The translations under genes and the position numbers were made by a program. From contig NZ_JAAAMI010000003.1 of assembly GCF_010500845.1 (NCBI RefSeq), positions 368,971 to 432,970 of the forward strand: a stretch of DNA of 64,000 bases, in the 5' to 3' direction. Under the pieces are notes generated by a model that saw only the letters and a list, made by a program, of their open reading frames with translations, was not told where the DNA came from and made no database searches. This document shows, piece after piece, positions 17,138 through 24,473 of this stretch (its first letter is position 1; the number at the start of each line of letters is the position of its first letter). This stretch comes from Flagellimonas sediminis. Its GTDB lineage: Bacteria; Bacteroidota; Bacteroidia; Flavobacteriales; Flavobacteriaceae.

Positions 17138-17794
17138 TCAATTTTTTAAAAGCCTTCTGTCAAACCCATCAAAATGGGTGATGATGGGGAGGTCAAAATC
17201 GGCATAATCAGAGTCGGTGGAGTTTACGATGACCACATGGCCCACTTGGCAATTCAGGGCTGCCTGTACCCCGGAGTGGGAGTCCTCAAAAATAACGGAA
17301 CCTGCCTTGCCCACGCCCAATCGTTCTATGGCCCTGTCAAATAAGTCGGGGTGAGGTTTTCCCTTTACAGTGCCATCGTTGTACACAATATGCTCCTCGG
17401 CAAAATAATCGAGTAAGTTAAACTGGTCTATAAAAAAGTCCACATTCGATTTTCCAGAAGCCGTGGCAATGGCCATGGGAATATCGTTCCCCCTTAAATA
17501 ATCCAAAAGGGCCAGTGCACCGGGTGCCAGTTCCATTTTGTGTTTCAAACATTCGTTGCGGTAAAGCACTTCTTTTTCTTCGGAATACTGATGCACTTCT
17601 TCATCGCTAAAAGGCCGTTTGAAGAGAATTTCTAGCGTATCCTTCCCGTTGCGGCCATGGATGTAATCCCTCTTTTGCTGTTCGGTCAGGAAAATATGGT
17701 GTGCCGCCAAATATTCGTCCCAAGACTTTTCCTGGTATTCGGAATCCCAAAATAAGGTGCCATTAAAGTCAAAAATTACCCCGCCTTTTTGCAT
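17138..17794 (-). CDS. HAD-IA hydrolase (beta-phosphoglucomutase-like) with a DxN motif
   Basis: A 218-residue HAD phosphatase with a helical cap. Motif I reads FDFNGTL (residues 8-14), so the usual second aspartate of DxDGT is Asn11. Motif II (TAS, near 111), the motif III lysine (GKPHPD near 147) and motif IV (FEDSHSGVQAA near 170-180) are intact. The first Asp is the nucleophile and the second normally acts as general acid/base, so this protein belongs to the subfamily with Asn there. It starts 16 bp after the thyA stop, on the same strand. Substrate unknown. Confidence 0.85.
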   Translation of the reverse strand: MQKGGVIFDFNGTLFWDSEYQEKSWDEYLAAHHIFLTEQQKRDYIHGRNGKDTLEILFKRPFSDEEVHQYSEEKEVLYRNECLKHKMELAPGALALLDYLRGNDIPMAIATASGKSNVDFFIDQFNLLDYFAEEHIVYNDGTVKGKPHPDLFDRAIERLGVGKAGSVIFEDSHSGVQAALNCQVGHVVIVNSTDSDYADFDLPIITHFDGFDRRLLKN

Positions 17795-17809
17795 TTGCTC
17801 AAATCAGAT

Positions 17810-18634
17810 TTATACGGCAACCACGCCTTTAATATGGGGATGTGGGTCGTAGTTAAGTAGTTCAAAATCATCAAATGTAAAGGCAAAAATGTCCTTTACA
17901 TTTGGATTGATTTTCATGGTGGGCAATGGGCGAGGGTCACGGCTCAATTGCAGTTCCACCTGTTCCAAATGGTTGTTGTAGATATGGGCGTCACCAAAGG
18001 TGTGGATAAAATCCCCAGGCTGGTAGCCACAGACTTGTGCCATCATCATCGTGAACAAAGCGTAAGAGGCAATGTTGAAGGGTACCCCCAAAAAGATATC
18101 GGCACTGCGTTGGTACAATTGGCAAGACAGTTTCCCATCTGCTACATAAAACTGGAAAAACGCATGGCAGGGAGGGAGAGCAGCCTTACCGTTGGCCACA
18201 TTTTCCGCAAAGGAAACGGAAGTGTCGGGCAATACGCTGGGGTTCCAGGCAGAGACCAACATACGGCGACTATTGGGATTGTTCTTCAAGGTATCCACCA
18301 CTTCCTGTATCTGGTCGATTTCCTCACTGTTCCAATTGCGCCATTGATGTCCGTATACAGGACCGAGGTCTCCGTTTTCATCCGCCCACTCGTTCCAAAT
18401 ACGTACGCCGTTCTCTTGCAGGTATTCAATATTGGTATCCCCCTTCAAAAACCACAACAGTTCATAAATAATGGACTTTAAATGCAATTTTTTGGTGGTC
18501 ACCATGGGAAATCCTTCCGAAAGGTCGAACCGCATCTGATAGCCAAAAACGCTCAAGGTTCCTGTTCCTGTCCGGTCGCCTTTTTGGTTCCCGTGTTCCA
18601 ACACATGTTTGAGGAGGTCGTGGTACTGTTTCAT
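17810..18634 (-). CDS. thyA: thymidylate synthase
   Basis: Methylates dUMP to dTMP using methylenetetrahydrofolate, producing dihydrofolate that FolA (11.3 kb) recycles. The 274 residues carry the catalytic Cys in [13 protein letters not shown] near residue 155, the [10 protein letters not shown] segment near 136 and the conserved [18 protein letters not shown] block. It ends in the usual hydrophobic Val-Ala-Val. It is the upstream gene of a two-gene minus-strand unit with the HAD phosphatase. Confidence 0.97.
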   Translation of the reverse strand: MKQYHDLLKHVLEHGNQKGDRTGTGTLSVFGYQMRFDLSEGFPMVTTKKLHLKSIIYELLWFLKGDTNIEYLQENGVRIWNEWADENGDLGPVYGHQWRNWNSEEIDQIQEVVDTLKNNPNSRRMLVSAWNPSVLPDTSVSFAENVANGKAALPPCHAFFQFYVADGKLSCQLYQRSADIFLGVPFNIASYALFTMMMAQVCGYQPGDFIHTFGDAHIYNNHLEQVELQLSRDPRPLPTMKINPNVKDIFAFTFDDFELLNYDPHPHIKGVVAV

Positions 18635-18748
18635 AATGGGTTAAAGGTAAATGGTTGCGTACGAAAGGGCAATAGGTCTACTGCCTGATTTATGAAAACT
18701 TTATTAACGGGTGGGGTTTGGTTAAGGGTAATGGATTAAAGTGAAGGG

Positions 18749-19111
18749 TTACGGATGGTTGGACTTGTTATATTTAATCAGGGATGCAATCTTTTTTTGT
18801 AGGCGTTGGATGTTTTTAATGATTGATGATGATTCTTCTGAAGGAAGGAAGTTCAAATCTTGGCAAAGAATGAGATGGGTCTCTAATTCGAAAGCCGAAC
18901 CTAAGCTAATTTGTAAAAATCGGACAAAGTCTTTTTGGGAATACTTGCTGCACCCTTCTGCAATATTGGCTGGAATGGACACTGAACACCTGTTCATTTG
19001 GGATACAAGGCCGTATTTTTCAGAATCGGGTAAACATTTGGTAATGGTGTAGATTTCCTTTACCAGTATTCGGGAGTCTTTCCAAACCTCCAATTCTCGA
19101 AAATTTCGCAT
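18749..19111 (-). CDS. four-helix-bundle protein (23S rRNA intervening-sequence-protein type)
   Basis: A 120-residue protein of the four helix bundle/S23 family: FRELEVWKDSRILVKEIY near 4-21, then YGLVSQMNRCSVSIPANIAEGCSK near 33-56 and FLQISLGSAFELETHL near 65-80. Members were first found in intervening sequences of spirochaete 23S rRNA but are widespread as stand-alone genes. They form basic homopentamers and their role is unknown. The flanks (18635-18748 and 19112-19213) hold no features I recognise, only G- or C-rich low-complexity tracts. Confidence 0.88.
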   Translation of the reverse strand: MRNFRELEVWKDSRILVKEIYTITKCLPDSEKYGLVSQMNRCSVSIPANIAEGCSKYSQKDFVRFLQISLGSAFELETHLILCQDLNFLPSEESSSIIKNIQRLQKKIASLIKYNKSNHP

Positions 19112-19213
19112 AGTACAATTGCGTTAAATGATCGAGGTTGATATGATTATTATGAAATGGGGTCAGCTAATATCCTTTTACCCAGAACCTTCCACCCTAT
19201 ACCCATCAATCCT

Positions 19214-20704
19214 TTACCCCAAAATCATCCCTGCAATGGTAGCAGAAAGCAAGGAAGCCAAGGAACCGCCCAAAACGGCCTTCATGCCGAATTCGGATAA
19301 GTTCTTGCGCTGACCGGGTGCCAAGGAACCGATACCACCGATTTGGATACCGATAGAGGCAAAATTGGCAAAGCCACAAAGCATATACGTGGCCATGATT
19401 ACGGATTTGTTGTAGGTAAAATGCACGCCGTTCGCCACATCTTTCAGGTCGGCCAACTGAATGTAACCGATAAATTCACTGGCGGCAAGCTTTATACCGA
19501 GCAACTGTCCCATTAGCATTACATCTTCATTGGCCACACCAATGAGCCACATGAGAGGGGCAAAAATATACCCTAAAATAAATTCAATTGATAGTCTGTC
19601 AAACCGAGTATTTTCAGAAATTATTTCATTTAACGAAGTAAAATGCCAATTAATATTCAATTGCTCTATTGTTATACCGTCAAAGCCTGCTATTCCTCCT
19701 AATATGCCATTGATCATGGCGATAAAGGCCACAAAAACCAACAGCATGGCACCCACGTTCAGGGCCAATTTCAAACCTTCTGTTGTACCGTTGGCGATGG
19801 CATCCAAAATGTTCGTGCCAATTTTTTCCGCGGACACCTTTACATCGGTGTTTACCGTTTCGGTCTGGGGATATAATATTTTTGAAATAACGATGGCGCC
19901 TGGTGCTGCCATAACAGAAGCGGCCAAGAGGTGTTTGGCAAAAACCAATTGAAGTACTGGATCATCTCCACCCAAAAATCCGATATAGGCCGCGAGTACA
20001 GCTCCAGCAACGGTAGCCATTCCACCGATCATGACCAAAAGGATTTCGGACCGGTTCATTTTTTCCAAATACGCTTTGATCAATAGCGGGGCTTCCGTTT
20101 GGCCCAAAAAGATGTTTCCTGCCACGGATAGACTTTCTGCACCTGAGATTCCAAGTGTTTTTGATAGCAGCCACGCCATTCCCTTAACAATAACTTGGAT
20201 AACACCTAAATAGTAGAGCACGGAGGTCAATGCGGAGAAAAATACAATGGTGGGGAGCACCTGAAAGGCAAAAATATATCCAAAGGTATCCATATCCACA
20301 ACAAGCCCTTCAAACAAAAACTGGCTTCCAGCTCGGGTAAACTCAAGAATACTTATAAAAAATTCACCTAATTTTCGAAAGATATATTGCACAAAAGGGA
20401 CTTTGAGCACCCCTATGGCAATCAACACTTGTAGGGAAAGCCCAATGCCCACGGTTTTCCAGTTGATGGCCTTTCGATTATTGCTGAACAAAAAGGAAAT
20501 CAGGATCAATACAGCCATACCCAACCCCCCGCGTAAAAGAGTGGTTAATGTAAAACCTTGGTTGGCAATAATTTCTGGAGATGACTGAGTGACGAGGTTT
20601 GCGGTTGAGGCAAGATTCAGAGAATCGGCTGGCACGGTATTTTGCCCTAAGGCGATTGAACAAATGAACAGAAGGATCAAGAAACTCTGGGTCTTTTTCG
20701 CCAT
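19214..20704 (-). CDS. NupC-family concentrative nucleoside transporter
   Basis: A 496-residue inner-membrane protein: an N-terminal signal-like segment (to about residue 20), then about ten membrane helices. The CNT core is visible in NIFLGQTEAPLLIKAYL near 200-216, followed by GGMATVAGAVLAAYIGFLG and the C-terminal GFANFASIGIQIGGIG. CNT proteins import nucleosides with Na+ or H+. Proximity to thyA and the deoxynucleoside kinase at 32.4 kb fits nucleoside salvage, though they are not in one operon. The stop of the nuclease gene lies 6 bp upstream of its start. Confidence 0.93.
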   Translation of the reverse strand: MAKKTQSFLILLFICSIALGQNTVPADSLNLASTANLVTQSSPEIIANQGFTLTTLLRGGLGMAVLILISFLFSNNRKAINWKTVGIGLSLQVLIAIGVLKVPFVQYIFRKLGEFFISILEFTRAGSQFLFEGLVVDMDTFGYIFAFQVLPTIVFFSALTSVLYYLGVIQVIVKGMAWLLSKTLGISGAESLSVAGNIFLGQTEAPLLIKAYLEKMNRSEILLVMIGGMATVAGAVLAAYIGFLGGDDPVLQLVFAKHLLAASVMAAPGAIVISKILYPQTETVNTDVKVSAEKIGTNILDAIANGTTEGLKLALNVGAMLLVFVAFIAMINGILGGIAGFDGITIEQLNINWHFTSLNEIISENTRFDRLSIEFILGYIFAPLMWLIGVANEDVMLMGQLLGIKLAASEFIGYIQLADLKDVANGVHFTYNKSVIMATYMLCGFANFASIGIQIGGIGSLAPGQRKNLSEFGMKAVLGGSLASLLSATIAGMILG

Positions 20705-20710
20705 GTACGT

Positions 20711-21343
20711 TTATTTTCGCTTGGAAATTTCGTCCCTTAATTTGGCAGCCTTTTCGTAGTCTTCATTGGCCACTGCCTGGTCCAATTCTTTGTGTAGTTC
20801 TTCCAAGGAAAGTTCTCGGTAGCCATGGGACCCGGCACCGGATTCAATTTCAACAGTTTCTCCCTCCTGAAGGATCTCGTCCACAACAATGCTGTCGTCC
20901 TCGTCTTCTTTTTCTTCTTCTTTGGATGAGAATTTCAAGAAGATACCGGCTTTGTCCAAGATGGTCTTGTAGGTAAAGATGGGTGCATCAAACCGAAGGG
21001 CCAAGGCAATGGCATCGCTGGTGCGGGCATCAATGATCTCTTCCACTTTGTCGCGTTCACAGATGATGCTGGAATAAAAAACACCGTCGACCAATTTATG
21101 GATGATGACCTGTTTTACCACTATTTCAAACCTGTCCGCAAAATTCTTGAAAAGGTCATGGGTCAAAGGTCTAGGAGGTCTAATGTCCTTTTCCAGGGCA
21201 ATGGCAATGGATTGTGCCTCAAATGCCCCAATGACAATGGGAAGTTTTCGGTCTCCCTCCACTTCATTTAAAATAAGGGCATAAGCGCCGTTTTGGGTTT
21301 GACTGTATGATATTCCCTTTATTTTTAGCCGTACTAAACTCAT
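20711..21343 (-). CDS. bifunctional nuclease (BFN, DUF151) domain protein with C-terminal UVR motif
   Basis: A 210-residue protein. The BFN domain (about 1-140) has VRLKIKGISYSQTQNGAYALIL, LPIVIGAFEAQSIAIALE near 34-51, and ARTSDAIALALRF near 103-115. An acidic linker (about 142-175) leads to a UvrB/UvrC-type motif, LEELHKELDQAVANEDYEKAAKLRDEI, at the C-terminus. Plant and thermophile BFN proteins have DNase and RNase activity. UVR motifs mediate protein-protein contacts. The coupling to nupC (6 bp) is probably transcriptional. Confidence 0.9.
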   Translation of the reverse strand: MSLVRLKIKGISYSQTQNGAYALILNEVEGDRKLPIVIGAFEAQSIAIALEKDIRPPRPLTHDLFKNFADRFEIVVKQVIIHKLVDGVFYSSIICERDKVEEIIDARTSDAIALALRFDAPIFTYKTILDKAGIFLKFSSKEEEKEDEDDSIVVDEILQEGETVEIESGAGSHGYRELSLEELHKELDQAVANEDYEKAAKLRDEISKRK

Positions 21344-21357
21344 AATCTCCTCCTAAA

Positions 21358-21404
21358 GCAAAAAAGCTGTCCAAATAAGTGGCTTTACCAGTTATCTGAA
21401 CAGC
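21358..21404 (-). terminator. Rho-independent terminator of etfBA
   Basis: On the minus strand a 17-nt stem (GCTGTTCAGATAACTGG against CCACTTATTTGGACAGC, three mismatches or wobbles) with a 5-nt loop is followed by TTTTTT. It lies 28 bp after the etfA stop and just before the start of the BFN gene. Confidence 0.8.
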
Positions 21405-21431
21405 CCCTTGCAATGGGCAAATTAACAAAAT

Positions 21432-22400
21432 TTAAGCGTTTTGGGCTTTAAATTCCTTTAATTTTTCGATGAGTTTGGGCACTACCTCAAAGGCATCCCC
21501 AACAATTCCGTAATCTGCGGCCTTGAAGAAAGGAGCCTCAGGGTCATTGTTGATCACCACTTTGACCTTGGAGGAACTTACACCAGCCAAATGTTGAATG
21601 GCCCCAGAAATACCAATGGCAATATAGAGATTACTCGCCACAGGCTTACCTGTTTGTCCCACGTGTTCACCATGGGGGCGCCAGCCCAAATCGGAAACTG
21701 GTTTGGAACAGGCCGTAGCGGCGCCCAAAACTTGGGCCAATTCTTCGATCATACCCCAATTTTCAGGGCCCTTCAACCCACGACCGCCTGACACCACAAT
21801 ATCGGCATCGGCAATGGTTACTTTTCCTGAAACTCTATCCACTTCGACCGATTTTACGGCAAAGTCGCCATCGGTCAATGAAGGATTAAAATCTTCCACA
21901 GCGGCCGATACATTATTTTCCACAACTCCGTATGCATTATTGGATACCCCGATCACTTTTACATCGGAAGAAATCTCAGTATGGGCAAAGCCCTTGTTAC
22001 TGAAAGCCGTTCTTTTTACCACGAATGGGGAAGTGCTATCAGGAGCGGCAACCACATTGGGAACATATCCCGCATCCATTTTAGTGGCAAGTATCGGTGC
22101 CAAAAATTTGGTGTCTGAACTGGAGCTTAAAACGATGACTTTGGCTCCTTCAGCTTTAGCAGCCTGTGCCAAAGCATCGGCATAAGCTTTGGCATTGAAG
22201 GTGTCCAGTTTATCATTGGCTACTTTCAAAATTTTGGAAACCCCATAAGTGCCCAAGGTTGCATCGTCCTGTGCATTGAACGTTACAGCCGTAACGGTGG
22301 TACCCAAATCTTGGGCCACCTTGTAGGCATAAGAAGCCACTTCAAAAGCATTCTTTTTCAATTTTCCCTTAAGGGATTCGGCATATACTAATACTGACAT
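21432..22400 (-). CDS. etfA: electron transfer flavoprotein subunit alpha
   Basis: The FAD-carrying subunit of the soluble ETF heterodimer, which moves electrons from acyl-CoA and other dehydrogenases to the quinone pool. The 322 residues have the N-terminal ETF fold and the C-terminal FAD domain: VVSGGRGLKGPENW near 206-219, GQTGKPVASNLYIAIGISGAIQHLAG near 258-283, and INNDPEAPFFKAADYGIVGD near 294-313. It follows etfB by 18 bp and is terminated directly downstream. Confidence 0.97.
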   Translation of the reverse strand: MSVLVYAESLKGKLKKNAFEVASYAYKVAQDLGTTVTAVTFNAQDDATLGTYGVSKILKVANDKLDTFNAKAYADALAQAAKAEGAKVIVLSSSSDTKFLAPILATKMDAGYVPNVVAAPDSTSPFVVKRTAFSNKGFAHTEISSDVKVIGVSNNAYGVVENNVSAAVEDFNPSLTDGDFAVKSVEVDRVSGKVTIADADIVVSGGRGLKGPENWGMIEELAQVLGAATACSKPVSDLGWRPHGEHVGQTGKPVASNLYIAIGISGAIQHLAGVSSSKVKVVINNDPEAPFFKAADYGIVGDAFEVVPKLIEKLKEFKAQNA

Positions 22401-22418
22401 AATATTTTCAAATCTTGT

Positions 22419-23165
22419 TTAGATAACTTTAGCTTCGTTGTGCAATAGGTCTACCAGTTCCCCAACATTATCAGGGCTAACCAATTTAACGGCCCCTTTT
22501 GGTGCAGGTTTGTCAAATTTTCCATCCTTGGTCAACTGTGGGGCGTCCACAGGTTCCACTACGTTCAGTGCTTTTTGTCTGGCCATCATGATACCACGCA
22601 TGTTGGGAATGCGTAGGTCGCTTTCCTCAACCAACCCTTTTTGACCACCGATGACCAATGGCAAGGAAGTACTCAATTTTTCCTTTCCTCCGTCGATTTC
22701 ACGCAAAGCGGTAGCTTGGGTTCCTTCAATTTCCAAACCTATGCAGGTATTTACAAAGTTCATTTCCAATAAGGTGGCCAACATTCCGGGTACCATTCCA
22801 CCATTATAGTCAATGGATTCCCTACCGGCAATGACCAGGTCATAACCACCATTTTTGACCACTTCGGCCAATTGCTTAGCTACGAAAAAACCATCCTTTG
22901 GTTCGGCATTTACTCTGATTGCCTCGTCGGCGCCAATGGCAAGTGCCTTTCTTATGGTGGGTTCCGTTTGGGCCCCTCCAACGGTTGCCACATGTACGGT
23001 TGCACCTTGTTTTTCCTTGAACCACATGGCGCGGGTCAATCCGAACTCATCGTTGGGATTAATCACAAATTGAACCCCGTTTGTATCAAACTTGGTGTCG
23101 CCTTCCGTAAAATTGATTTTGGAAGTAGTATCCGGTACGTTGCTTATGCAAACTAAAATCTTCAT
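22419..23165 (-). CDS. etfB: electron transfer flavoprotein subunit beta
   Basis: The AMP-binding beta subunit of ETF, 248 residues. It begins MKILVCISNVPDTTSKI and contains NPNDEFGLTRA near 37-47, DLVIAGRESIDYNGGMVPGMLA near 108-129 and the ETF-beta signature region VEESDLRIPNMRGIMMARQK near 182-201. It is the first gene of etfBA and reads from the promoter and palindromic operator in the spacer shared with pdhB. Confidence 0.97.
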   Translation of the reverse strand: MKILVCISNVPDTTSKINFTEGDTKFDTNGVQFVINPNDEFGLTRAMWFKEKQGATVHVATVGGAQTEPTIRKALAIGADEAIRVNAEPKDGFFVAKQLAEVVKNGGYDLVIAGRESIDYNGGMVPGMLATLLEMNFVNTCIGLEIEGTQATALREIDGGKEKLSTSLPLVIGGQKGLVEESDLRIPNMRGIMMARQKALNVVEPVDAPQLTKDGKFDKPAPKGAVKLVSPDNVGELVDLLHNEAKVI

Positions 23166-23187
23166 ATATACTTAAGGTTTATGTTGT

Positions 23188-23195
23188 CAAATATA
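23188..23195 (-). promoter_or_regulatory. -7 box of the etfBA promoter
   Basis: On the minus strand the octamer is TATATTTG, a perfect TAnnTTTG match, 22 bp upstream of the etfB ATG. The expected -33 region falls inside the palindrome at 23209-23236, so a protein on the palindrome would contact or block polymerase. Confidence 0.6.
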
Positions 23196-23208
23196 GCCAA
23201 TAATAATT

Positions 23209-23236
23209 AAATTTATTATGCATGCATAATAAATTT
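23209..23236. promoter_or_regulatory. 28-bp perfect palindrome, candidate operator (copy 2)
   Basis: A perfect 28-bp inverted repeat in the divergent etfB-pdhB spacer. Its 16-bp core (23215-23230) is ATTATGCATGCATAAT, identical to the palindrome at 760-775. The centre lies 31 bp from the centre of the etfB -7 box; at the GDSL gene the distance is 51 bp, a difference close to two helical turns. A dimeric or tetrameric repressor site is the simplest reading. Confidence 0.7.
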
Positions 23237-23284
23237 TGTTCTTTTTTTTGATGAAAGGTCAGGCAATGTTCGGTGAGTTTTTGC

Positions 23285-23292
23285 TATTTTTG
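23285..23292 (+). promoter_or_regulatory. -7 box of the pdhB promoter
   Basis: TATTTTTG is a perfect TAnnTTTG match 45 bp before the pdhB ATG. I see no good -33 TTTG at the right distance. Confidence 0.5.
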
Positions 23293-23336
23293 CTTGCATT
23301 TTTAAGCACGCCAATTCAATTTTTTAGCACGATTTA

Positions 23337-24317
23337 ATGAAAACACTACAGTTTAGGGAAGCTATTGCCGAGGCCATGTCCGAAGAAATGAGAAGGGATG
23401 ATTCCATTTATTTGATGGGTGAGGAGGTTGCCGAGTACAACGGTGCCTATAAAGCCTCAAAAGGAATGTTGGATGAGTTTGGACCGGAAAGGGTTTTGGA
23501 TACCCCGATTTCCGAGTTGGGCTTTGCCGGTGTAGGCGTGGGTTCTACCATGAACGGCAACCGACCCATTATAGAATTCATGACCTTCAACTTCTCCTTG
23601 GTGGGGATTGACCAGATTATCAATAACGCGGCAAAAATCCGTCAGATGTCTGCCGGACAGTTCAACTGCCCTATCGTTTTTAGGGGTCCTACTGCTTCTG
23701 CAGGTCAGTTGGCGGCCACGCACTCTCAGGCTTTTGAAAGTTGGTATGCCAATTGTCCTGGACTTAAGGTAGTGGTTCCATCAAACCCTGCCGATGCCAA
23801 AGGACTGTTGAAAAGCGCTATCCGAGATAACGACCCTGTTATTTTTATGGAGTCCGAGCAAATGTACGGTGATAAGGGTGAGGTGCCAGAAGGCGAGTAC
23901 ACCATTCCATTGGGAGTTGCCGACATTAAGCGTGAAGGTAGCGATGTGACCATTGTTTCCTTTGGAAAAATCATCAAAGAAGCCTACAAGGCTGCCGAAG
24001 AGTTGGAAAAAGAAGGGATTAGCTGTGAGATCATCGATTTGCGCACCGTTCGTCCAATGGATATCAATGCCATCATCACTTCCGTGAAGAAAACCAACAG
24101 AATGGTGATTTTAGAAGAGGCTTGGCCGTTTGGCAACGTGGCCACTGAAATTATCTATCATGTACAGGACAAAGCATTTGATTATTTGGATGCCCCTATC
24201 GTAAAATTGAACACTGCTGACACCCCAGCACCTTATTCCCCTGTGCTTTTGGTGGAATGGTTGCCTAACCACGAGGACGTGATCAAGGCTGTTAAGAAAG
24301 TGTTATATAAGCTATAG
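23337..24317 (+). CDS. pdhB: pyruvate dehydrogenase E1 component subunit beta
   Basis: The beta subunit of the alpha2beta2-type E1, which decarboxylates pyruvate with thiamine diphosphate and feeds the E2 lipoyl acyltransferase. The 326 residues carry MGEEVAEYNGAYKASKGMLDEFGP near 27-50, TPISELGFAGVGVGSTMNG near 56-75, and the C-terminal transketolase domain (VTIVSFGK, DLRTVRPMD near 237-245, EEAWPFGNVA near 265). The gene stands alone: pdhA and the E2 gene are not adjacent, and a terminator follows. A related 2-oxo acid E1-beta is a weaker alternative. Confidence 0.9.
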   Translation: MKTLQFREAIAEAMSEEMRRDDSIYLMGEEVAEYNGAYKASKGMLDEFGPERVLDTPISELGFAGVGVGSTMNGNRPIIEFMTFNFSLVGIDQIINNAAKIRQMSAGQFNCPIVFRGPTASAGQLAATHSQAFESWYANCPGLKVVVPSNPADAKGLLKSAIRDNDPVIFMESEQMYGDKGEVPEGEYTIPLGVADIKREGSDVTIVSFGKIIKEAYKAAEELEKEGISCEIIDLRTVRPMDINAIITSVKKTNRMVILEEAWPFGNVATEIIYHVQDKAFDYLDAPIVKLNTADTPAPYSPVLLVEWLPNHEDVIKAVKKVLYKL

Positions 24318-24340
24318 AATCATATTTGTAAGGTATATTA

Positions 24341-24372
24341 GCCCCGTCAACCTAGTTGATGGGGCTTTTTTT
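24341..24372 (+). terminator. Rho-independent terminator of pdhB
   Basis: A 10-bp stem (GCCCCGTCAA with TTGATGGGGC, one wobble), a 5-nt loop and seven T residues. Confidence 0.9.
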
Positions 24373-24473
24373 AGGGAACAGTTTTTGATAAGAAAATACT
24401 TTGAACCAAATTTGACCTAAGTTTATCAAAGGAAAGCCTTTGTTGTCTTTCTTTGCGTCCCATAAATCCGAGC

